A DNA stretch of 25,128 bases from Planctomycetota bacterium (GTDB lineage Bacteria > Planctomycetota > MHYJ01 > JACPRB01). The stretch lies in contig JACQFK010000149.1 in NCBI GenBank assembly GCA_016200125.1, positions 1-25,128 of the forward strand, in the 5' to 3' direction. A program made the position numbers and the translations under genes. How positions within the stretch are numbered: position 1 is the stretch's first letter; the number at the start of each line of letters is the position of its first letter. Below are positions 8,799 through 16,313 of the stretch, in pieces. Below the pieces are notes generated by a model, which did no database searches, was not told the DNA's origin, and saw only the letters and a list, made by a program, of their open reading frames with translations.

Positions 8799-9797
8799 AT
8801 GGGCGCCGATCCGAAACAGACCTACGTCGCGGTGGACTACAAGTACGAAGCGCCGTTCATCACTTGCCGCTTCGACCCGAAGGGCCGCTATGTCTTCGGC
8901 GCGGCGGAAGACCGCTCGGTGGTCCGCTGGGAGCTGGCGACCGGCAAGCAGACCGTCCTGAAGGGCCACGACTCCTGGGTCGGGGACCTGGCGTTCACGC
9001 CCGACGGCGAAACGCTGATCACCGCAGGCTACGACGACACGCTGATGTGGTGGCCGGTCGCGGCCGAGAAGCCGGAGCCGCTCCGCAAGGTGGAGGCCCA
9101 CAAGGGCTGGATCCGGGCGGCGGCGGTGAGCCCCTGCGGCAATTATCTCGCGAGCGCCGGGAACGACGGGAAGGTGAAGCTCTGGTATCTCTCCGACGGC
9201 GCGCCGCTGCGGACCCTCGAGGGCCACGACAACCACGTGTACAGCCTGATGTTCCACCCCACGGTGCCCTGCGTCATCTCCGGCGACCTGCTCGGCAACG
9301 TCCACCAGTGGGACCTGGCGACGGGGGAGCGGGTTCGCTCCTTCGACGCGAAGCCGCTCTGGTCCTACAACGCGGGGCAGGGGGTCGATTTCGGAGGCGT
9401 GCGGAGCCTGTCGATGAGCCCCGACGGCAAGCACCTGGCCTGTTCGGGTCTGCACAAGGCGGAGAATCCGCTGGGCGCGGTGCACGAGCCGCTGGTGCTC
9501 CGCTTCGAGTGGGAGACCGGGAAGCTCCTGGTGAGCCACACGCTGGCGGGGCAGAAGAGCGTGGCCTGGCGCGCGCGGTTCCATCCCGAGGGCTTCCTGA
9601 TCGGCGGCTCGGGGGGCGGCGCGGGCGGCCACCTGCTGTTCTGGAACCAGGAGGACAAGCCCTTCCACACCTTCAAGCTGCCCGACACCGTGCGCGAGTT
9701 CGACCTGCACCCCGACGGGATCCAACTCGCGACGGCGCACTACGGCAAGATGGTGCGCCTCAGCCGCATGGCCGCCAAGCCCGCCCCGGCGAGGTAG
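8799..9797 (+). CDS. WD40-repeat beta-propeller protein
   Basis: The 332-residue product is made almost entirely of WD40 repeats, for example ITCRFDPKGRYVFGAAEDRSVVRWEL, VGDLAFTPDGETLITAGYDDTLMWW, IRAAAVSPCGNYLASAGNDGKVKLWYL and VYSLMFHPTVPCVISGDLLGNVHQWDL. GH and WD/WE dipeptides sit at the usual spacing, and there are probably seven blades. There is no signal peptide or membrane helix, unlike its neighbours, so it is predicted to be cytoplasmic. It starts four bases after the DUF1501 stop and is certainly in the same operon. DUF1549/1553, DUF1501 and WD40 genes are a recurrent trio in Planctomycetota. The propeller probably scaffolds protein contacts, but the partner is not visible from the sequence. 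Confidence 0.9.
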   Translation: MGADPKQTYVAVDYKYEAPFITCRFDPKGRYVFGAAEDRSVVRWELATGKQTVLKGHDSWVGDLAFTPDGETLITAGYDDTLMWWPVAAEKPEPLRKVEAHKGWIRAAAVSPCGNYLASAGNDGKVKLWYLSDGAPLRTLEGHDNHVYSLMFHPTVPCVISGDLLGNVHQWDLATGERVRSFDAKPLWSYNAGQGVDFGGVRSLSMSPDGKHLACSGLHKAENPLGAVHEPLVLRFEWETGKLLVSHTLAGQKSVAWRARFHPEGFLIGGSGGGAGGHLLFWNQEDKPFHTFKLPDTVREFDLHPDGIQLATAHYGKMVRLSRMAAKPAPAR

Positions 9798-9864
9798 CCA
9801 GGACTTTCGCCCCCTCCTGCCCGCCTCCGCGGTGTCCAACCCTGAGCAGCATTCGGAGGCCGCT

Positions 9865-10854
9865 ATGTTCCTGCGCCTGCTGACCCTCCTGGCCCTCAGC
9901 CCCCTGCCGCTCTTCGCCCAGGCGAAGGACAAGAAGGTGGACGGCCATCCGAACACCTACGTCCAGGGGCTCCCGTCGGGCTACAACGCGGCCCTGAAGT
10001 GGCCCCTCCTCATCCTCCTGCACGGGAGCGGCGACCGCGCGGAGAACATGTTCCCGATGTGGCGGACGGCGGAGCTCACGAAGAACGCGATCGTGATCGC
10101 GCTCAACTCGCGCAATCCCCAGGGCTGGGACGGCGACGACGAGAATGCGATCCTCGCCCTCATCCCCCAGTTGAGCAAGGAACATTCGATCGACCCGGCG
10201 CAGGTCTGGATCGGCGGGTTCTCGGCCGGCGGCTTCATGGCGGCGGCCGTCGAAGTCCACAACCACAAGCTCTTCGCGGGCGCCATCATCATGGGCTCCG
10301 GCGACGTCTACGCGCAGCGCTACAAGGAGGAGTACCCGGTCGCCGCGCGGGAGGGCCACTTCTACCTGTTCGTGGGCGAGAAGGATCCCAACAACCCCGT
10401 CATGAAGCAGACGGACAAGAACCTCGAGAGCCTCGGCTGCAAGAACAAGAAGTTCGTCGAGGCGGCCGGCGTCGGCCACAGCTACCGGCCCGAGGACGTC
10501 CAGGAGATCGGCAAGTGGCTGGCCGCGGCCATCCAGAAGGTCGCGATCACGAACGAGCAGAGCCGCAAGGACCTGAAGAAGCGGCTGGACGAGGCCGAGC
10601 GCGCCGCGGCGAAGCAGGACTACGGCCGGGCCTCGGCCGGCTTCCGGGCCCTGTTCGAGACCGCCGGCAAGGACTCGGAGCTCGGACGGAAGGCGGTGAA
10701 AGGGCTGGCGGACCTCGACAAGAAAGCCGAGGATCTCCTCAAACGCGCCAAGGACCAGTCCGATCGCGCGGAGCGCGACAAGCTGCTCGACGATTTCCTC
10801 AGGAAGTTCGAAGGCACGGAGTGGGCGAAGAAAGCCGAGGAGCTGAAATCCTAG
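9865..10854 (+). CDS. exported alpha/beta hydrolase (PHB-depolymerase/esterase-like)
   Basis: A signal peptide covers about residues 1-19. The fold is an alpha/beta hydrolase of the polyhydroxybutyrate-depolymerase/feruloyl-esterase-like group. It has an oxyanion segment LILLHGSGD, a nucleophile elbow GGFSAGG with Ser120, a likely catalytic acid Asp174 in GEKDPNN and a catalytic histidine His205 in GVGHSYRP. The last hundred residues are a charged helical tail rich in Lys, Glu and Ala (KKRLDEAERAAAKQ ...) that is not part of the catalytic domain and may be a TPR-like or coiled-coil region. The start at ATG 9865 is chosen over the upstream GTG 9832 because GGAGG (9855-9859) lies five bases before it and it puts the signal peptide at the N-terminus. 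The substrate is an ester, identity unknown. It follows the WD40 gene by 67 bases. Confidence 0.85.
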   Translation: MFLRLLTLLALSPLPLFAQAKDKKVDGHPNTYVQGLPSGYNAALKWPLLILLHGSGDRAENMFPMWRTAELTKNAIVIALNSRNPQGWDGDDENAILALIPQLSKEHSIDPAQVWIGGFSAGGFMAAAVEVHNHKLFAGAIIMGSGDVYAQRYKEEYPVAAREGHFYLFVGEKDPNNPVMKQTDKNLESLGCKNKKFVEAAGVGHSYRPEDVQEIGKWLAAAIQKVAITNEQSRKDLKKRLDEAERAAAKQDYGRASAGFRALFETAGKDSELGRKAVKGLADLDKKAEDLLKRAKDQSDRAERDKLLDDFLRKFEGTEWAKKAEELKS

Positions 10855-10863
10855 GGGGGATCC

Positions 10864-11163
10864 TCAGCTCTTGCGCGGCTTCGCCGGCCAGCCGCAGGTC
10901 CCGCAGCGGTCCACGCCGCCCATGAAGAGCAGGACGTAGCGGAGCCCCCGCTCGAGGCAGCTCGGGCAGAAGCGCATGCGGCGGGAGGAGCCCGCGGCGG
11001 CGGCGCTGCGGATCTCCTGGATCGCGTGCTCGTGGGTCCGGGCGGCCGCCTCGTCGCCCGCCTCGCCGCGAAGCCGGTGGGCGCGCGCGGCGATGGCGCG
11101 CCAGTGAGTCTCCGAGCGGGGGGGGATCCGGGTCAGATCCAGATACTTCGTCGTGTCGCCCAT
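10864..11163 (-). CDS. small zinc-ribbon protein, hypothetical
   Basis: A 99-residue protein with an N-terminal arginine- and alanine-rich helical region and a C-terminal zinc ribbon formed by CPSC and CGTC (FCPSCLERG ... VDRCGTCGWP), two CxxC knuckles spaced for one zinc. No catalytic domain is visible. The ATG at 11161-11163 is preferred over the one at 11176-11178 because GGGAG lies eight bases upstream of it. It converges with the hydrolase gene, whose stop is nine bases away, and diverges from the pyruvyl-transferase-like gene. Such zinc ribbons often bind nucleic acid or protein, but no specific role can be assigned. Confidence 0.65.
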   Translation of the reverse strand: MGDTTKYLDLTRIPPRSETHWRAIAARAHRLRGEAGDEAAARTHEHAIQEIRSAAAAGSSRRMRFCPSCLERGLRYVLLFMGGVDRCGTCGWPAKPRKS

Positions 11164-11286
11164 CGATACAACTCCCATCGGCCGGATTGCCTTAGGACGC
11201 CACTGGAATCCGCGCGTTACCGGTTTTGAAAGCGGAATGGAAGCAGCCGGAAGCGCTTATAGGGGGCGGACAGGAGGGCGGCGTTC

Positions 11287-12519
11287 ATGATCCTTACCCG
11301 GCGCGCGTTTCTCGCGGCTTCCGCGGCGGCGGCGGCCGCCGCCGGCTGCGCTTCGCCCGCCCCCGCCGGGCGGCGCCCCCGGATCCTCCTGCGCTCCTCC
11401 TGGCAGACCGTGAACATCGGGGACATCGCCCACACGCCGGGCATGCTCCGCCTGCTCGAGGAGCGGCTGCCCGAGGCGGAGGTCACCCTCTGGCCCAACC
11501 TGCTTTCCGACGAAGTCGAGGCGATGCTCCGGAAGCGTTTCCCGGGGCTCCGAGTGGCCAGGAGCGCCGAGGCGCAGCGGGAGGCCCTGTCGGGCTGCGA
11601 CTTCTTCCTCCACGGCTCCGGGCCCGGGCTCGTCGGGGCGAAGGAGGCGCTGGCCTGGCGGTCGACGGGGAAACCCTACGGCTTCGGCGGCGTCACGCTC
11701 AGCGACGCCGAGATCCGGGACCATCGAGAGCTGCTGGCCGGCGCCCGCTTCGTGTTCTGCCGCGACACGCTGTCGCTCGAGGCGCTCCGCGCCGCCCGCC
11801 TCGGCTGCCCGGTCCAGGAGTTCGGCCCCGACGCGACCTTCGCGCTCGATCTCCGGGACGACGCCCGGGCGGAGGCCTTTCTCCGCGACCAGGGCCTCGA
11901 GCCCGGCCGCTTCGCCTGTTTCGTCCCGCGCCTCCGCTGGACGCCCTACTGGAAGGAGGGGCGCAAGATGGCGCCGGACCTGATCAAGGCGCGGGAAGCC
12001 GAGAACGAACTCCACCGGGAAGCGGACCACTCGAAGCTCCGCGCTGCGATCGCGGCCTGGGTCGCGGAGACCGGCTGCCGGGCGCTGCTCTGCCCGGAGA
12101 TGACCTACCAGGTGGAGCTGCTGCGGCCGCTCCTCTTCGATCCGCTGCCCGCCGCGGTGAAATCGCGCGTGGTGGTCCGCCCTTCCTACTGGCTCACGGA
12201 CGAGGCGGCGTCGACCTACCGAAACGCGGCCGCGGTCGTGAGCCTCGAGATGCATTCGCCGATCATCGCGGTGGCAGGCGGCCGGCCCGCGCTCCACCTC
12301 CGCCAGCCCACGGACACGCGCAAGGGCCGCATGTGGGCCGACCTTGGCCTGGGCGATTGGCTCTTCGAGATCGACGCCGCCGGCGGCGATCAGATCGCGG
12401 AGCGGCTGCTGTCGATCCAGCGCGACCCGGCGCGCACGCAGGCGACGCTTTCCAAGGCGAGAGACTTCGCGATCGCGCGGGACCGCGCTATGATGGAGAC
12501 GCTCGCCGCGCAGCTCTGA
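11287..12519 (+). CDS. polysaccharide pyruvyl transferase family protein with Tat/lipoprotein signal
   Basis: The N-terminus combines a twin arginine (TRRAFLAAS) with a lipobox ending in Cys21 (AAAAGC), so the protein is predicted to be exported and lipid-anchored. The remainder resembles the polysaccharide pyruvyl transferase (WcaK/CsaB-like) fold. It has SWQTVNIGDIAHTPGML at the start, DFFLHGSGPGLVG, GFGGVTLSD, a FCRDTLSLE segment, and a C-terminal half with VVSLEMHSPIIAVAGGRPALHL, typical of the GT-B-like second domain. Its 410 residues suit the family. AGGAGG (11272-11277) precedes the ATG at good spacing. Cytoplasmic family members transfer pyruvate from phosphoenolpyruvate to cell-surface sugars. 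An exported version could not easily use that donor, so the activity here is uncertain. Confidence 0.75.
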   Translation: MILTRRAFLAASAAAAAAAGCASPAPAGRRPRILLRSSWQTVNIGDIAHTPGMLRLLEERLPEAEVTLWPNLLSDEVEAMLRKRFPGLRVARSAEAQREALSGCDFFLHGSGPGLVGAKEALAWRSTGKPYGFGGVTLSDAEIRDHRELLAGARFVFCRDTLSLEALRAARLGCPVQEFGPDATFALDLRDDARAEAFLRDQGLEPGRFACFVPRLRWTPYWKEGRKMAPDLIKAREAENELHREADHSKLRAAIAAWVAETGCRALLCPEMTYQVELLRPLLFDPLPAAVKSRVVVRPSYWLTDEAASTYRNAAAVVSLEMHSPIIAVAGGRPALHLRQPTDTRKGRMWADLGLGDWLFEIDAAGGDQIAERLLSIQRDPARTQATLSKARDFAIARDRAMMETLAAQL

Positions 12520-12556
12520 TCCGGCGGCGGGCGGACACCGTTCGTCGGGGAAGCCC

Positions 12557-13417
12557 ATGGGCCTGGACCTGCTGGTCATGCCGCTCTGGCGCTACTTCGC
12601 CGGCCGCTTCGAGGGTCCGCTCGAAGCGCTGGCGACCCGGGTGGGCAATCCCAAACCCTCCGATTCCGAGCTGCTGGCGCGCTGGCGCGCGCGGGGGATC
12701 AAGGAGCAGGTCGAACGCCGCGCCGGCCGGGCGCTCTCCTGGTCCGACGACGGCGAGGTGGCGCTTTCCGTCCAGCACCACTATGCCTCGCTGCAGGCCC
12801 TGCGGGCCTTCGCCGCGTACCAGGAATATCCGCTCGGCGGGCCGTTCGCGGCCGGCAGCTCGCCGGAAGAGCATCCCAGCCTCGCGAGGATCTACTACCA
12901 GAATGCGCCGAGCCGCTACCGGCACCTCATCGATCACTCGGACTGCATGGGCTTCTATTTTCCCTGCGACTTCGACCCGCCGGTGGCCTGCCTGGAGATC
13001 GTCGACGGAGCCTCCAGCGAGCCCTCCTGGGCGGAGCGCCTGGTCGCCGGCGCCGCGTTCCAGCTTCTGGCCTGGAGGTTCGGTGCAGGGAAGGAACTCC
13101 GGGAGGAACGACGACAGGCGAAGGAGCGGGAGCAGCGGATCCGGAAGCTGCGCCGGGAGAGCCCCTATCCTCCTCCTCGGGCGGAAGCGCCCCCCAAGGT
13201 GCCCCGCGGGAAGTCCCTGCGCGACTGGTTCAAGGTCGGCTCCTCGGTTCGCCTGCTGCGGGAACTCGAAGAGCTCGGGCAGCGGCTCCCGGGCCTGCGA
13301 GATGAGACGGCCCCGGCCGACTATCCCATGGGAGCCGTCAAGTACGGCTGGCGGGTGCTGGAGCGCGCGGCGCGCGTCAGCGTCGAGCGGAGCCTCCCGC
13401 TGATCTTCGACGGATAG
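12557..13417 (+). CDS. hypothetical protein, unrecognised
   Basis: A 286-residue soluble protein without signal peptide or membrane segment. It begins MGLDLLVMPLWRYFAGRFEGPLE and contains a central region with several His, Tyr and Cys residues (SVQHHYASLQALRAF, RYRHLIDHSDCMGFYFPCDFDPP). A strongly basic, arginine- and lysine-rich helix follows (about residues 180-200). I do not recognise a family. The DHSDCMGFYFPCDF segment is reminiscent of small immunity- or SMI-like bacterial proteins that mention a plain fold around a compact beta sheet, but that is weak. GGGGAAG lies just before the ATG. Its stop codon (13415-13417) touches the stop of the converging ThuA gene, leaving no room for a terminator between them. 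It follows the pyruvyl-transferase-like gene by 37 bases and may share its transcript. Confidence 0.75.
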   Translation: MGLDLLVMPLWRYFAGRFEGPLEALATRVGNPKPSDSELLARWRARGIKEQVERRAGRALSWSDDGEVALSVQHHYASLQALRAFAAYQEYPLGGPFAAGSSPEEHPSLARIYYQNAPSRYRHLIDHSDCMGFYFPCDFDPPVACLEIVDGASSEPSWAERLVAGAAFQLLAWRFGAGKELREERRQAKEREQRIRKLRRESPYPPPRAEAPPKVPRGKSLRDWFKVGSSVRLLRELEELGQRLPGLRDETAPADYPMGAVKYGWRVLERAARVSVERSLPLIFDG

Positions 13418-14314
13418 TCAGCGGCCGGCGGCGACCGCGGCCTTGGCTTCCTCGATGACCTTCTGGAGCTCCTCGGGCGTGACGGGGGCCGAGGCGACGC
13501 CGGTCTCGGGAATCTCGAGCTTGGTCACCCAGGCGAGCGCGTTCACGAGGACGACACGGAAGCCGTCCGTGCCCCAGTTGTTGTGCGCGTGCATGCCGGT
13601 GAAGCCGAAGCCGCGGCCGCCGTCGGGGCGCTCGTAGGCCCAGGCCATGTGCTGGGGCTGCTTCTCCGAGACGGCCTTGAAGACGTCGGGGTTGCCCCCG
13701 CGGTCGCTCACCTTCTCCTGCGCGGTGTTGAGCGGGGGGACGTCCGAGAGGATCGGGGCGACGCCCGTCATCTCGGGCACGAAGCGCATGTGGTAGTACC
13801 ACTCGTCGCGGACGCTGAAGGGGGTCACGCCGCGCGTGATCGGGTGCTTGGGGAACTCCTTGAAGTTCGGGGTCCACCAGGGATTGACGGACCACTTGGT
13901 CTCGAAATAGCCGCCCATCCACTTCAGGTAGGCGTCGCCCTCGACGCCCTTGTTCACCTCGACCCCGAAGTGGATCGCCATGAAGCCCGCGCCCCGCGCG
14001 ACGGCGGCCGCGATCTGCGGGTCCTTGGCGGCCCGGCCGCCGTGGTTGAGCCCCACGACCACGACGTCCGCGTGGGAGAGGTCCTTGGGCCAGTTCTTGG
14101 TGGAGTGGATCACGGCGTGGACGTTCGGGTAGGCCGCGTGGATCCGCCGCGCGAGGATCAGCGAGCCCGCGATGAACTCGTGGTTGCCAGGAGGTCCGTG
14201 CGCGCCGGCGTCGCCGATGAGAACGATCTTGCGGACGTCCTTCGCGGCCTTCTGGCCCTCGTAGTCGAAGACGCCGCGGCTCTGCAGGAGGGCCAGCAGG
14301 AGGAGTGTGGTCAT
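13418..14314 (-). CDS. ThuA-domain protein (trehalose-utilization-like), exported
   Basis: A 298-residue protein with a short hydrophobic N-terminus and a ThuA domain (glutamine-amidotransferase-like fold). It shows KIVLIGDAGAHGPPGNHEFIAG, HADVVVVGLNHGG, GAGFMAIHFGVEV, HPITRGVTPFSVRDEWYYHMRF and GGRGFGFTGMHAHNNWGTDGFRVVLVNALAW. The last two are the most typical ThuA segments (HPIT and the GRGF...H...W element). In Planctomycetota, ThuA proteins are abundant and associated with exported carbohydrate metabolism; the reaction is not established. The ATG at 14312-14314 is chosen because the longer reading frame (to 14410) adds a proline- and arginine-rich extension before the hydrophobic segment. 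Ribosome-site support for the start is weak. Confidence 0.88.
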   Translation of the reverse strand: MTTLLLLALLQSRGVFDYEGQKAAKDVRKIVLIGDAGAHGPPGNHEFIAGSLILARRIHAAYPNVHAVIHSTKNWPKDLSHADVVVVGLNHGGRAAKDPQIAAAVARGAGFMAIHFGVEVNKGVEGDAYLKWMGGYFETKWSVNPWWTPNFKEFPKHPITRGVTPFSVRDEWYYHMRFVPEMTGVAPILSDVPPLNTAQEKVSDRGGNPDVFKAVSEKQPQHMAWAYERPDGGRGFGFTGMHAHNNWGTDGFRVVLVNALAWVTKLEIPETGVASAPVTPEELQKVIEEAKAAVAAGR

Positions 14315-14445
14315 GTGAATGCTACGCAGCCCGCGCGGGGAGGGTTGCAGCCCGGGGGAGGCTGCGGGACGGGGACCGGGTTCTTCTTCGCGGCACAGAT
14401 CGGCCGCCACCTGGGGGAATTGCTGAAGGTTCCCTTCGAATAGGG

Positions 14446-15219
14446 TCAGAAGGGCTCGACGGTCAGGTCCTTGAGGTTGACGCGGACGGCCTGAAGGCGG
14501 GACGCGCTGTCTCCCGGGTTCACGCAGATCGTCCGCCCCAGCCGTTCCACGCCGGGGGACTCATGGACGTGGCCGTGGAGCGTGAGGGGCGGCTGGCGAC
14601 GCTCGATGAACCTCCGGAGGGCCCGGCTTCCGATCGGGGTGATCCCCCCGTGGAGCCGGTCGAGCGTCGTCGCGTAGGGAGGGGAGTGGACCACGTAGAC
14701 GGTGCGCGCCGGGTTGGAGAGCGCCCCCAGCCGCTCCAGGTCCTCGGCGATGGTTCCCCGCTCCCGCAGGCTGCTGAAGGGAACAGACGTCACGCCCGCG
14801 GCTGAACTCGTAAGGCAGCGCTTCGGCGCTTCCGCCGGCTCCCACCCTTCGACGTCGTAGCGGTCGAAGTCCTTCATGCCGAAGGGGGTCACGGGGACGC
14901 AGCCGTAGCCGGCGATCGAGTAGCCGTCGAGAAAGGGGACCGAGCGGCCATGGATCGCGATTCCTTTCGCGGCGAGCGGAGCGAGGACGGCTTCCCAGTC
15001 GTCGTTGCCCGGGATCCACCAGCAGGGCCGCGACGCGAGCTTGTCCGCGAGGTACTCCTCGACGAATCTGCGCTGGGCCGCGACCGGATCGCCGCCCAGC
15101 TTCAGCGGGTAGGGCAGCAGGTCTCCTCCCAGGACGACCGCGTCGGATTCCGCCGCGAAGAGCCGGTCGTAGGCCTCCCGGTTTCCATGCAGATCGGAGG
15201 CGTAGACGAAGGAGGACAT
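14446..15219 (-). CDS. metallophosphoesterase (calcineurin-like)
   Basis: A 257-residue cytoplasmic protein with the ordered metal-site motifs of calcineurin-like phosphoesterases: YASDLHGN (Asp9, His11), VVLGGDLLPYP (Asp33), PGNDD in place of the common GNHD/E, VYVVHSPP and LHGHVHES. This set coordinates two divalent metals and hydrolyses phosphomonoesters or diesters. The particular substrate cannot be read from sequence. The GNDD variant resembles the subgroup of small metallophosphatases that includes YfcE-like phosphodiesterases. The start ATG 15217-15219 puts the first metal motif close to the N-terminus, as is normal; an upstream in-frame extension is unlikely. It lies 131 bases upstream (by transcription) of the ThuA gene and downstream of a strong terminator, so it has its own promoter. 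Confidence 0.88.
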   Translation of the reverse strand: MSSFVYASDLHGNREAYDRLFAAESDAVVLGGDLLPYPLKLGGDPVAAQRRFVEEYLADKLASRPCWWIPGNDDWEAVLAPLAAKGIAIHGRSVPFLDGYSIAGYGCVPVTPFGMKDFDRYDVEGWEPAEAPKRCLTSSAAGVTSVPFSSLRERGTIAEDLERLGALSNPARTVYVVHSPPYATTLDRLHGGITPIGSRALRRFIERRQPPLTLHGHVHESPGVERLGRTICVNPGDSASRLQAVRVNLKDLTVEPF

Positions 15220-15245
15220 GAGGCCATGGTACTCTGCCAGCGGGG

Positions 15246-15286
15246 AAAAGAAAAACACCCTGGAAGGATCGCTCCCTCCAGGGTGT
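15246..15286 (-). terminator. intrinsic terminator of the TlpA-like gene
   Basis: On the minus strand, ACACCCTGGA and TCCAGGGTGT pair perfectly (10 base pairs). The pairing extends inward by a further three pairs past one mismatch and is followed by TTTTTCTTTT. This is a textbook rho-independent terminator eight bases after the TAA of the thioredoxin gene. It separates that gene from the metallophosphatase gene downstream. Confidence 0.92.
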
Positions 15287-15293
15287 CGGGATG

Positions 15294-16181
15294 TTACTTG
15301 GCGTACTTCGAGTGGAGATCCTCGACCGCCTTCAGCGCCTTGGAGAAGGGGCCGTAGCCCTTGGCCGGATCGAAGGTGAGCTCGCGGGCCTCGCCGCCCA
15401 GGGAGACGATGAGCTTGACCGTCGCCTTGGTGGGCGCCTTGGATTCCTTCGTCGCGACCTGGGCTTCGGCGAAGGCCTTGAGGAGTTCGGCGATCTCCTT
15501 GTCCTCGACTTTCCCCTTCTTGCGCTCATCCTTCTCGCTGCGCAGCTCGAACTCCGCGCCCGTCAGGGTGAGCTCGCGCGGAGCCTTCTTGCCGGCGTCC
15601 GTCCGGGACCAGGCCACGCGCAGCTCGGCGGGGACGCCCCCGGCCTTCGCCGCGGCCGCAAGCGCTTCCCCGAGCGCGATCTTGGGCTCGGGGCTCGCCG
15701 CGGGCATGGCCTTCGCCGTCTCGGCCAGCTTCGTCAGGGTCGACGCGAAGGCGTCGTCCATCGGATGGCCGTCCCACTTGATGAGCCCGTCCGGGCCGAT
15801 GATGAACGCGTGAGGGATGCCGTTCACGCCGTAGGCGCGTCCGGAGGTCGAGCCGTAGCCGACCGTGTAGTTCATCTTGAAATCCTTGGCGAAGGGCTCG
15901 ACCTTCTCTTTCGATTCGTCGCTGAGGCCGATGATCTCGACCTTGGACTTGTCGAGCTTGTTCCGCAGTTCGACGAGATGGGGGATCGACGCGCGGCAGG
16001 GCGGGCACCAGGTGGCCCAGAATTCGACCACGACGACCTTCCCCTTGAGCTTCTCGAGCGACACGCCCTCGGAATTGATCCATCCCGTGGCGTTGATCTC
16101 CTTGGGGGTCTTGCCGTCCTGGGCTTCGGCCGTCACCACGGACATCGTCAGGATCAGGGCTGTCGCGACGACTCGACGCAT
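15294..16181 (-). CDS. TlpA-like thiol-disulfide oxidoreductase, exported
   Basis: A signal peptide (about residues 1-20) is followed by a TlpA/ResA-type thioredoxin domain. It has GWINSEGVSLEKLKGKVVVVEFWATWCPPC with the WCPPC active site at Cys59 and Cys62, an IIGLSDES segment, and the cis-proline region GVNGIPHAFIIGPDG. The roughly 140 C-terminal residues have no recognised domain: an alanine- and lysine-rich helix, then a beta-rich region (ELTLTGAEFELRSEK ... VKLIVSLGGEARELTF). The protein probably reduces or monitors disulfides in the periplasm. The ATG at 16179-16181 is preceded by AAGGAG at good spacing, so the longer frame to 16244 is rejected. Termination is at the adjacent intrinsic terminator. 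Confidence 0.92.
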   Translation of the reverse strand: MRRVVATALILTMSVVTAEAQDGKTPKEINATGWINSEGVSLEKLKGKVVVVEFWATWCPPCRASIPHLVELRNKLDKSKVEIIGLSDESKEKVEPFAKDFKMNYTVGYGSTSGRAYGVNGIPHAFIIGPDGLIKWDGHPMDDAFASTLTKLAETAKAMPAASPEPKIALGEALAAAAKAGGVPAELRVAWSRTDAGKKAPRELTLTGAEFELRSEKDERKKGKVEDKEIAELLKAFAEAQVATKESKAPTKATVKLIVSLGGEARELTFDPAKGYGPFSKALKAVEDLHSKYAK

Positions 16182-16258
16182 GTCTGCGCTCCTTCTACGG
16201 CGTGAGAGGCTCTGCACTCTAACGGTGCCCCCTCGGTCATCCATCCGCCGGATGAGAC

Positions 16259-16279
16259 ACCGCCGCGGCGGCGGTTTTT
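16259..16279 (+). terminator. hairpin followed by T-tract on the plus strand
   Basis: ACCGCC (16259-16264) pairs with GGCGGT (16270-16275) around GCGGC, and TTTTT follows (16275-16279). In shape this is an intrinsic terminator, but no plus-strand gene ends nearby. It may stop antisense transcription into the STN-like gene, or be a GC-rich coincidence. Confidence 0.35.
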
Positions 16280-16296
16280 GGGGGGATCGCTGCAGA

Positions 16297-16313
16297 ACCG
16301 CTGAAGGAGCGGT
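16297..16313 (-). terminator. hairpin directly after the STN-like gene
   Basis: ACCGCT and AGCGGT form a six-base-pair stem around a five-base loop immediately after the TAG stop (16314-16316) of the minus-strand gene. The following bases are TCTGC, not a T-tract, so it would be a weak or rho-assisted terminator or an mRNA 3' end stabiliser. Confidence 0.35.

Noticed and set aside
9832..9864. GTG start upstream of the esterase ATG
   Set aside because: It adds a short polar extension before the signal peptide, while GGAGG is placed correctly for the ATG at 9865.
7481..9956. Minus-strand frames of 400 and 474 codons across the DUF1501 and WD40 genes
   Set aside because: Both are shadows of well-supported plus-strand genes and carry no recognisable domain.
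11226..11262. Sigma-70 promoter before the pyruvyl-transferase-like gene (TTGAAA ... TTATAG)
   Set aside because: The two boxes are about 25 bases apart, too far for a standard promoter.
11226..13403. 725-codon plus-strand frame overlapping the pyruvyl-transferase-like gene and the following gene
   Set aside because: Arginine/glycine/proline-rich shadow frame; the two genes in the other frames have coherent domains, signals and ribosome sites.
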